This document shows positions 14,305 to 19,584 of a stretch of 19,584 nt of DNA, in pieces. The stretch lies in contig JAXDKT010000007.1 of assembly GCA_034666965.1 (NCBI GenBank), positions 1-19,584 on the forward strand, given 5' to 3'. Under the pieces are notes generated by a model. That model had not been told where the DNA came from and did not search any database. It worked only from the letters and a program-made list of their open reading frames with translations. A program made the position numbers and the translations under genes. Source of the stretch: Chersky-267 sp034666965 (lineage in GTDB: Bacteria > Chloroflexota > Limnocylindria > Limnocylindrales > CSP1-4). How positions within the stretch are numbered: the stretch's first letter is position 1; every line of letters begins with the position of its first letter.

Positions 14305-14724
14305 ATGAGCGATACGAAGAACGCGACCCGGATCGACAAGTCGGACGCCGAGTGGCGGGCCGAGCTCACTCCGGAGCAGTACCGTGTGCTCCGCGAGAAG
14401 GGCACCGAACGAGCCTTCACCGGCGCGCTCTGGGACGAGCACCGCCCGGGCACGTACCGGTGTGCCGGCTGCGGCAGCGAGCTGTTCTCGTCGGACACGA
14501 AGTTCGAGTCGGGCACCGGTTGGCCGAGCTTCTACGCTCCGGCCGACGAGAACGCGGTCGCGACCGAGACGGACCGCGCCCTGTTCATGACTCGGACCGA
14601 GGCGCTGTGCGCGACCTGCGGGGGCCATCTCGGCCACGTCTTCGACGACGGCCCCAACCCCACCGGCCTGCGCTACTGCATCAACTCCGCCGCCCTGGCC
14701 CTCGACCCGTCGCCCGGGGACTGA
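14305..14724 (+). CDS. msrB: Peptide-methionine (R)-S-oxide reductase MsrB
   Basis: 139 residues, normal family length. The zinc site has two Cys pairs, C53/C56 (YRCAGCGSELF) and C102/C105 (LCATCGGHLGHVF). The substrate Trp is W73 in GTGWPSFY, the conserved His residues are H108 and H111, and the catalytic Cys is C125 in LRYCINSAAL. It reduces methionine-R-sulfoxide in proteins. The fold starts around residue 14 (DAEWRAELTPEQYRVL), so ATG at 14305 gives a typical N-terminus; the -10-like TAGGAT seven bases before it argues for a leaderless message. The last five codons (SPGD and stop) are part of a DNA repeat that is duplicated 137 bases downstream, so the C-terminal tail may be evolving with the repeat. 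Confidence 0.93.
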   Translation: MSDTKNATRIDKSDAEWRAELTPEQYRVLREKGTERAFTGALWDEHRPGTYRCAGCGSELFSSDTKFESGTGWPSFYAPADENAVATETDRALFMTRTEALCATCGGHLGHVFDDGPNPTGLRYCINSAALALDPSPGD

Positions 14725-14950
14725 TCCACCGGCCCCTCGCCCATCCACCGGCCCCTCGCCCATCCACCGGACCTCGCCCATCCACCGGCCCCTCGCCCCA
14801 GGACGGACCGCCCAGGGCCTCGGCCGGTGGCGCCCTGCCGTCGCTCTCGCCCGGGGACTGATCCACCGGCCCCTCGCCCATCCACCGGTCCTCGCCCATC
14901 CACCGGCCCCTCGCCCCAGGGCCTCGGCCCGGTCGCGCTGCCGTCGCTCA
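14710..14950. repeat. Higher-order tandem repeat: duplicated block of 18-19 bp units
   Basis: Unit ATCCACCGGCCCCTCGCCC (19 bp), with an 18-bp variant, occurs seven times: 14724-14742, 14743-14761, 14762-14779 (variant), 14780-14798, then 14861-14879, 14880-14897 (variant) and 14898-14916. Each run is preceded by TCGCCCGGGGACTG (14710-14723 and 14847-14860) and followed by a related GGGCCTCGGCC...TGCCGTCGCTC segment, so the whole block repeats with a 137-bp period; the second copy has one unit fewer. The first block starts inside msrB codons. Lengths not divisible by three and mixed unit sizes argue against protein-coding selection. Confidence 0.9.
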
Positions 14951-15014
14951 CCCCAGGAGCCAACCGCAGGCTGAGCGGTGCTTGACCCCGCCTGCCGGGC
15001 GCCTTCGCGGCCAG

Positions 15015-15048
15015 ATTCATCCCGGGCCACGCTCACGCCGGGATGAAT
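15015..15048. repeat. Perfect 11-bp inverted repeat
   Basis: ATTCATCCCGG (15015-15025) and CCGGGATGAAT (15038-15048) around a 12-base loop. It is one of the few AT-containing elements in this GC-rich gap, between the convergent ends of msrB and the beta-CASP gene. No U-tract follows on either strand, so operator, structured RNA or terminator variants are all open. Confidence 0.5.
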
Positions 15049-15244
15049 TCCGAAGCGTGTCCGACCCAAGTGGCCACTCCTTCGCCCGTTGGCACACCCC
15101 ATGCACGACGCCCCGTCCCGGGTACGTCCGCGCACCTTGCCAGAGCCTCGCCCCGTGGCGGCAAGGGTCCGGTGACCCGGTGGCCCGCGGGCGCAGCGAC
15201 ATCAGGCCGAAAGCACGAAAGAGCGGACCCGGCGGTTCGGCGGA

Positions 15245-15261
15245 CCCGGCGCGCCGCCGGG
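15245..15261. repeat. Short GC hairpin past the beta-CASP gene stop
   Basis: CCCGGCG, three-base loop, CGCCGGG; 18 bases after the stop of the minus-strand gene. Terminator-like position; in DNA this rich in GC it may be chance. Confidence 0.3.
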
Positions 15262-15278
15262 CCCGTCCCAGCCCGGAA

Positions 15279-17102
15279 CTAGTCGAGCTCAACCACCTGG
15301 TGCCAGCTCGGGATGTTCGCCTCGAACCCCAGACCGCGGACCTTGGCCAGCAACGCCTGCTGCGCATCTGGATCGCCGTGGACCAGAAAGACGGTGCGCG
15401 GGAACCCTGCGTCACCGGGCCGCTTGCCGCGGGCGAAGTTGCCCAGCCAGTCGAGCAGCTCGGACTCGTCGGCGTGGGCGGAGAAGCCGCTGATCGAGCG
15501 GATCTGGCAGCGGACCTGGCGGACCTGCCCGTCGATCTTGACCGTCGTGGCGCCCGCCTGGAGGTGCGCGCCGAGGGTGCCCTGGCCCTGGTAGCCGACG
15601 AACAGCAGGACCGCGGCCGGATCGTCGATGAGGTTGCGCAGGTGACCCACGACCCGGCCGCCGGTCAGCATGCCGTTCGAGGCCACGATCATGTACGGCC
15701 GCTTTGCGTGCTGGATCGCCTGCGACTGGCGAACGTCGTTGGTGATGATCTGGTTGGGGTAGTCGAGCGGCGACTCATCCCTGGCCAGCAGCTCACGCGT
15801 CTCCTCGTCGTAGTAGTCGGGATGAGCGCGATAGATGTCCGAGGCCTTGGAGGCCATCGGTGAGTCGAGGTACAGCGGCAGGAGCGGAATCTCGCCGGCG
15901 CTGATCAGCCGATCGAGCTCCCAGACGACCTCCTGGGTTCGGCCGATGGCGAAGGACGGCACCAGCAACACCCCGTTGTGCTCCGCCACCAGGCGGACGG
16001 TCTCGGCCAGGATCCGGATGGCCTCGCCTTCGGGTTCGTGCTCGCGACCGCCGTAGGTCGACTCGACCAGCACGTAATCGGCATCCGTGACGACCGTCGG
16101 ATCGCGCAGGATCGGGGTCCCCGGCCGGCCCAGATCGCCCGAGAAGACGATCCGCCGCTCGGGCCCGCCGTCGCGCTCGGATACTCGCAGGCGAATGATC
16201 GCCGAGCCCAGGATGTGGCCCGCGTCGACGAACGTGGCGTGAACGCCGGGGGCCACCTCGATCTCCTGGTCGTAGTCGAGCCCGCGGAAGAGACCCAGTG
16301 ACGCCCGCGCGTCGCGCTCGTCATACAGCGGCTCGTCCAGGTCGAGCTCGATCCGGGGCGGCTGGGCGCGCAGGGCCGTCTCCGGATCCGGGGCGATGAC
16401 GAAGCCCGGGGGGACGTCGGGCTCGGCGGGCAGCACCGCGGACGAGACGGATGTGGTCGGGGCGACGACGGGGTCCTCGGCGCCGCCACCCTCCTGGGGA
16501 ATCAGCAGCGCGGCGTCGTAGCGACGGCGACCGAAGTGCGCCGGGTCGGGCCGCGGGTCGGGCCCAACCCGACGGTCGGGCGCGGCGGGCGGACGACCGG
16601 TTGGCTCGACGCTCGTCGGGACGTGCTCCCCGGAGGCGATGCTGCCGACGCCCTGCTCCACCGCGCCGCCGAGGTCACCTTGTTGAGCCAGCGCGACGGC
16701 CGCCTCGTACGCCGCCTGGTCGCGGCGATCCTCGTCCGCCGCCCGTTCCGGGTTGCGCTTCTCCCAGCGTGCGCCGCGCTTGGCGAACTCCTCCTGGAGC
16801 TTGCCCGAGTCGAGGAGCACCAGGCCGGCCAGCTCGACGGTGCCGCGGGTGGCCCAGATCGACCCGCGGAAGCCCTCCTTGACGACGTGCGGGATCAGCC
16901 CGCAGTGGTCGAGATGAGCGTGCGTCAGAAGGATCGCATCGAGCTTGTCGGGCTCATAGGCCAGCGGGATGCGGTTGCGGATCGCCTCGTTCGGGCTGCC
17001 CTGGAACATGCCGCAATCGATGAGCACCCGGGCACGCTCGGTGGTCAGGAGGAATTGGGAGCCGGTCACGGTCGTGGCCGCCCCGAGGAATTGAAGGTGC
17101 AT
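15279..17102 (-). CDS. MBL-fold/beta-CASP RNA-metabolising exonuclease-like protein with long insertion
   Basis: 607 residues, longer than the usual 450-470 of bacterial beta-CASP proteins. The N-terminal metallo-beta-lactamase core has MHLQFLGAATTVTGS, D29, and the metal motif THAHLDH (60-66). After LQEEFAKRGARWEKRN a stretch of about 140 residues (115-255) is Pro/Ala/Gly/charge-rich with no recognisable fold. The core then resumes at EPLYDERDA, with FVDAGHILGSA (motif 3 His), SGDLGRPGTPI (motif 4 Asp), ESTYGGREHEP, the beta-CASP segment SFAIGRTQEV, SNGMLTGGR, SGFSAHADE (C-terminal His motif) and LVHGDPDAQQAL. It resembles predicted exonucleases of the mRNA 3'-end processing type (YSH1/CPSF-like). 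ATG at 17102 opens directly on the conserved first strand; a CAAACT ends seven bases before it. Confidence 0.88.
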   Translation of the reverse strand: MHLQFLGAATTVTGSQFLLTTERARVLIDCGMFQGSPNEAIRNRIPLAYEPDKLDAILLTHAHLDHCGLIPHVVKEGFRGSIWATRGTVELAGLVLLDSGKLQEEFAKRGARWEKRNPERAADEDRRDQAAYEAAVALAQQGDLGGAVEQGVGSIASGEHVPTSVEPTGRPPAAPDRRVGPDPRPDPAHFGRRRYDAALLIPQEGGGAEDPVVAPTTSVSSAVLPAEPDVPPGFVIAPDPETALRAQPPRIELDLDEPLYDERDARASLGLFRGLDYDQEIEVAPGVHATFVDAGHILGSAIIRLRVSERDGGPERRIVFSGDLGRPGTPILRDPTVVTDADYVLVESTYGGREHEPEGEAIRILAETVRLVAEHNGVLLVPSFAIGRTQEVVWELDRLISAGEIPLLPLYLDSPMASKASDIYRAHPDYYDEETRELLARDESPLDYPNQIITNDVRQSQAIQHAKRPYMIVASNGMLTGGRVVGHLRNLIDDPAAVLLFVGYQGQGTLGAHLQAGATTVKIDGQVRQVRCQIRSISGFSAHADESELLDWLGNFARGKRPGDAGFPRTVFLVHGDPDAQQALLAKVRGLGFEANIPSWHQVVELD

Positions 17103-17109
17103 CGAGCGG

Positions 17110-17115
17110 AGTTTG
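17110..17115 (-). promoter_or_regulatory. Weak candidate -10 box of the beta-CASP gene
   Basis: CAAACT on the minus strand, seven bases before ATG at 17102; off consensus at the first base but in the position shared with other starts here. Confidence 0.3.
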
Positions 17116-17160
17116 ACACCGCCCGCGCGGACCTGCCGGCGCAACGTCATCCGGCGCCCG

Positions 17161-17180
17161 GTCGATGACGCATCATCGAC
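17161..17180. repeat. Perfect 8-bp palindrome in the divergent beta-CASP/SRPBCC promoter region
   Basis: GTCGATGA-CGCA-TCATCGAC, midway between the start codons at 17102 and 17226. Typical size and symmetry for a dimeric regulator site. A smaller pair, CGGGA/TCCCG, lies right after it (17186-17200). Confidence 0.45.
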
Positions 17181-17225
17181 GAGGACGGGAATCGGTCCCG
17201 CATCGCACAGGGAGCGCCGAGGACC

Positions 17226-17732
17226 ATGGCCGACTATTCGTTCGTGACCATCTGGCGGCTGGAGGCTCCGATCGACCGGGTCTACGAGCTCATCCGCGAC
17301 TCGCTCCGCTGGCCCGAGTGGTGGCCGGCGGTCAGCCGGGTCGAGGAGCGCGCCGCGGGCGACGCGACCGGGCTGGGCAACGTCCGGCGCTACACGTTCA
17401 AGGGCAAGCTGCCCTACAGCCTGGCCTTCGACCTGCGGGTGACCCGCCTCGAGCCACCGCGGATCCTTGCCGGCGAGGCCGCCGGCGAGCTCGTTGGGAC
17501 CGGGGTCTGGACCCTTCGCGAGGACGCCGGCGTGACCTTCGCCCGGTACGACTGGAACGTCCGGACCACGCGCTGGTGGATGAACCTCCTGGCGCCGCTC
17601 GCGGCGGGCATCTTCAAGTCGAACCACGACTTCGTGATGCGCAGCGGCGCGCGCGGCATCTGCGCCGAGCTGGGCGGCGTCGCGGGGACCTGCGAGTGGG
17701 TCCTGCAGGCCGACGCCGCTCCGGCCGCCTGA
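17226..17732 (+). CDS. SRPBCC (START/polyketide cyclase-like) family protein
   Basis: 168 residues. The fold signature is visible: the opening strand YSFVTIWRLEAPIDRVYELI, the helix region SLRWPEWWPAVSRVEE (the usual W-P-W-W after the first helix), central strands with LGNVRRYTFKGKLPYSLAFDLRV, then GTGVWTLREDAGVTFARYDWNV, and a long C-terminal helix region with WWMNLLAPLAAGIFKSNHDFVM. Members bind hydrophobic ligands or act as cyclases; no catalytic residue points to one role. ATG at 17226; AGGGAG (17209-17214) is 11 bases away, a little far, and no -10-like box sits at the leaderless position. Divergent from the beta-CASP gene and ending six bases from the convergent ctaAB gene. Confidence 0.78.
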   Translation: MADYSFVTIWRLEAPIDRVYELIRDSLRWPEWWPAVSRVEERAAGDATGLGNVRRYTFKGKLPYSLAFDLRVTRLEPPRILAGEAAGELVGTGVWTLREDAGVTFARYDWNVRTTRWWMNLLAPLAAGIFKSNHDFVMRSGARGICAELGGVAGTCEWVLQADAAPAA

Positions 17733-17738
17733 GAAGTC

Positions 17739-19584
17739 CTAGGCGAGCGGGATCGCCACCAGGGCGTCGACCGCGACTGCCGCGAAGAGCAGGGTCAGGT
17801 AGGTGATCGAGTAGCGATACAGCCGGATGGCACCCGCCGTCGAGCGCTCCTCCGACGTGCCGACTCGCCACAGCCGGTAGGCCTGCCAGATGAAGATCGC
17901 CCCAAGGATCAGCGCCGAGCCCAGATAGATCGCGCCCATCCGCGCCACGGCGAACAGGACCAGCGAGATCGCCACCAGCAGGATCGTGTACAGGCCGATC
18001 TGACGCGTGGTCTCGGGGACGCCGCGGACGACGGGCAGCATCGGCACGTGGGCCGCCGCGTAGTCGTCGCGGATGCGCAGCGACAGGGCCCAGAAGTGGG
18101 GTGGGGTCCAATAGAACACGAGCGCGAACAGGATCACCGCGGGGAGGGCCACCGAGCCGGTCACGGCGGCCCAGCCGATGACCGGCGGCAGGGCTCCGGC
18201 CGCGCCGCCGATGACGATGTTCTGGGTCGTCGTCCGCTTGAGCATGATCGTGTAGACGACCACGTAGAAGGCGATCGCGAGGAGGGTCAGGAACGCGGCG
18301 ACGAGGTTGACGAACCAGGCCATCACGACCAGCGAGATGGCTCCCAGCAGAAGTCCGAACACGACCGCCCGCTCGGGCTCGACCTGATGGGCGGGCAGCG
18401 GTCGGCGTCGGGTCCGAACCATCAGCTCGTCGATGTCCCGATCGAGGTAGCAGTTGATGGCATTGGCGCTGCCGGCCGCCAGCGATCCGCCGACCATCGT
18501 CCAGAGCGCAAGCCAGGTCCATTCGCCGAGCCCCAGACCGGGCACGTCGCGGGCGGCGAGGACCATCGCCGGGATCGTCGTCACCAGGAGCAGCTCGATG
18601 ATCCGGGGCTTGGTCAGGGCGATGTAGGCCCGGATCGTCGCGCCACCGGTCGCGCTGCCATCGGCGCTGGGGACGTCCCGACCCGAGGCGAGCCCGGATC
18701 CAGCGGTCGCCGACACCCGGGCGGTGTAGTAGGCGCTGACCGCCAGGGCGCACATCAGCGCCCAGACCAGAGCGCCCAGGGCGACGTGGAGGGTCTGGGT
18801 CCAGGCCGCCAGCTGGGTCAGGACCTGCAGCCCGCCGACGATCGCCTGGGCGACGTAGACGACGCCGGCGGCGACGGCCAGGCGGACCACGACCCGATGC
18901 TGGCGCTGGGTCCGCAGCGCGGCGACCACGATCGCCAACACGATCAGCCCGACGACGATCGCCACCCAGCGGTGGAGCACGTGGGTGGCCGTCACCTCGG
19001 TGAGTGGCGGCAGGAGCGTCCCGCCCATCAGCGGCCAATCCGGGAACACGAGGCCGGCGTCGGTGGCGGTCACCCGTGCACCGAACAGGAGGAGGGCGTA
19101 GGTCGCGGCCGCACCGAAGGCGGCGAGCAGGGTGAACCGCTGGCTCCCACCCCGACCCCCGATGCGCGCCGGGAAGAACGACCGGACGAGGATGTAGATC
19201 AGCAGGCCAAGGAGCGCCTGCGACGTGGCCAGGTGGGCGGTGACCGATTCGCCGGTGTTCCCGAGCAGGACCGTCTGGCGCCCCAGATAGGCCTGGAACC
19301 CGACCAGCAGCAGCGCCCCGATCGACGGCCACAGGAGCGATCGACGGTCGCGGTGGTCGATGAACGCGACCACCGCCTGGGCCAGGATGACCAGCCCGAG
19401 GACGGCGGCGATCGACCGGTGGAGCCATTCGATCCAGGCCTTCGGGTCGTCGAGCGCGGGCAGCAGTTGGCCGTAGCAGAATGGCCAGTCCGGACAGCCA
19501 AGGCCGGAATCCGTGGCGCGCACGATGACGCCCACGATCACCAGCAGGAGGGTGCCCGCCACCGTCGTCGCGGCGAGCTTCTGG
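17739..19584 (-). CDS. ctaAB: Heme A synthase-protoheme IX farnesyltransferase fusion (CtaA-CtaB), 5' end outside window
   Basis: At least 614 residues; the frame stays open to the window edge (QKLAATT precedes the GTG at 19562), so the true start is upstream. Numbered from that GTG, residues 1-280 are CtaA/COX15: RATDSGLGCPDWPFC with the Cys pair C23/C29, heme-ligand-type H48 (WLHRS), H110 (TAHLATSQ), H197 (LHRW) and H259 (LHVALG), about eight helices. A linker (281-308) leads to CtaB/CyoE: ALTKPRIIELLLVTTIPAM, the prenyl-diphosphate motif N370-xxx-D374-xxx-D378, LKRTTTQNIVIGGAAGALPP and WTPPHFWALSL. The protein would farnesylate heme B to heme O and oxidise it to heme A for cytochrome oxidase. 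Such fusions are known in Thermus and, as I recall, Chloroflexota. Stop codon TAG at 17739-17741. Confidence 0.93.
   Translation of the reverse strand, partial: QKLAATTVAGTLLLVIVGVIVRATDSGLGCPDWPFCYGQLLPALDDPKAWIEWLHRSIAAVLGLVILAQAVVAFIDHRDRRSLLWPSIGALLLVGFQAYLGRQTVLLGNTGESVTAHLATSQALLGLLIYILVRSFFPARIGGRGGSQRFTLLAAFGAAATYALLLFGARVTATDAGLVFPDWPLMGGTLLPPLTEVTATHVLHRWVAIVVGLIVLAIVVAALRTQRQHRVVVRLAVAAGVVYVAQAIVGGLQVLTQLAAWTQTLHVALGALVWALMCALAVSAYYTARVSATAGSGLASGRDVPSADGSATGGATIRAYIALTKPRIIELLLVTTIPAMVLAARDVPGLGLGEWTWLALWTMVGGSLAAGSANAINCYLDRDIDELMVRTRRRPLPAHQVEPERAVVFGLLLGAISLVVMAWFVNLVAAFLTLLAIAFYVVVYTIMLKRTTTQNIVIGGAAGALPPVIGWAAVTGSVALPAVILFALVFYWTPPHFWALSLRIRDDYAAAHVPMLPVVRGVPETTRQIGLYTILLVAISLVLFAVARMGAIYLGSALILGAIFIWQAYRLWRVGTSEERSTAGAIRLYRYSITYLTLLFAAVAVDALVAIPLA

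Larger units (their letters stand above)
14725..15278. other. Non-coding stretch between convergent msrB and beta-CASP genes
   Basis: 554 bases without a convincing gene. The first 225 or so are the tandem repeat block; the rest holds the inverted repeats at 15015-15048 and 15245-15261. Frames are open on both strands because of high GC, but their translations are repetitive or low-complexity and I see no ribosome site with a recognisable product. No tRNA-like cloverleaf was noticed. Confidence 0.6.

Noticed and set aside
14725..14861. Extension of msrB or a small gene ending at the second SPGD-stop
   Set aside because: The msrB frame stops at 14724. The frame ending at 14861 is a different one, covering msrB out of frame and the repeat; similarity of its end comes from DNA duplication.
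14724..14916. CRISPR array
   Set aside because: Units of 18-19 bp abut with no unique spacers; this is a tandem repeat.
12709..15135. 808-codon open frame on the minus strand over the dehydrogenase, aldolase, msrB and repeat block
   Set aside because: Overlaps three well-supported genes and translates to low-complexity GEGPVDGRG-type repeats from the tandem repeat; no ribosome site or homology seen.
14725..15278. tRNA or other classical RNA gene in the gap
   Set aside because: No T-loop-like GGTTCGANTCC, acceptor-stem pairing or known riboswitch core was found by eye on either strand.
17103..17627. N-terminal extension of the beta-CASP protein to 17627
   Set aside because: Runs antisense to the SRPBCC gene with low-complexity content; the conserved first beta-strand starts at 17102.
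17614..19428. 604-codon minus-strand frame within the ctaAB gene
   Set aside because: Out-of-frame Arg/Pro/Gly-rich translation; the other minus frame is an unmistakable membrane CtaA-CtaB protein.

Overview
High-GC bacterial DNA (roughly 70% G+C by eye) with genes packed almost end to end on both strands. Several things together suggest a soil or freshwater Chloroflexota lineage, although an actinobacterium-like high-GC lineage is not excluded from sequence alone: a fused heme A synthase/heme O synthase gene, ATGA/GTGA-coupled operons, several starts that look leaderless, and an accessory set built on MttB, a GcvT-like demethylase and a Rieske oxygenase. No rRNA, tRNA, insertion sequence, integrase or CRISPR array was seen. 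The window looks like ordinary chromosome with one repeat-rich intergenic segment.

Layout. 1-3409 (+): the 3' part of a polyamine-type ABC importer operon (potA C-terminus, potD, potB, potC), with each junction overlapping by 1 or 4 bases. 3406-5735 (-): a NarL/LuxR-type response regulator and its sensor kinase; the regulator has an apparent CTG start overlapping the kinase stop, and its stop codon shares a CTAG with the stop of potC. 5882-7728 (+): a divergent ABC ATPase and an ABC-2-like membrane protein, translationally coupled. 7738-11793 (-): a three-gene operon encoding a non-pyrrolysine MttB-family methyltransferase, a GcvT/DmdA-like folate-dependent demethylase and a Rieske mononuclear-iron oxygenase alpha subunit. 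11924-12181 (-): a small GlsB/YeaQ-type membrane protein. 12273-13295 (-) and 13354-14136 (+): a divergent Gfo/Idh/MocA dehydrogenase and HpcH/HpaI aldolase. 14305-14724 (+): msrB. 14725-15278: a 554-base non-coding stretch with a 137-bp duplicated block of 18-19 bp repeats that starts inside the last codons of msrB. 15279-17102 (-): a beta-CASP metallo-beta-lactamase protein with a very long insertion. 17226-17732 (+): an SRPBCC protein. 17739-19584 (-): CtaA-CtaB fusion, cut by the window edge.

How the parts may work together. The most interesting block is mttB-gcvT-Rieske: three different chemistries for removing methyl groups from N- or S-methylated compounds (corrinoid methyl transfer, folate-dependent demethylation, oxidative demethylation) under one translationally coupled transcript, with no corrinoid protein or oxygenase reductase in the window. 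A substrate such as glycine betaine, a related betaine, or a sulfonium osmolyte is an inference. The importer lies about 4 kb away on the other strand and could supply a cationic substrate, but that link is weak. A second theme is regulatory: six genes have a -10-like hexamer ending 6 or 7 bases before the start codon (GTG in one case, ATG in the others), implying leaderless mRNAs, whereas some genes within operons or with longer leaders carry Shine-Dalgarno sequences.
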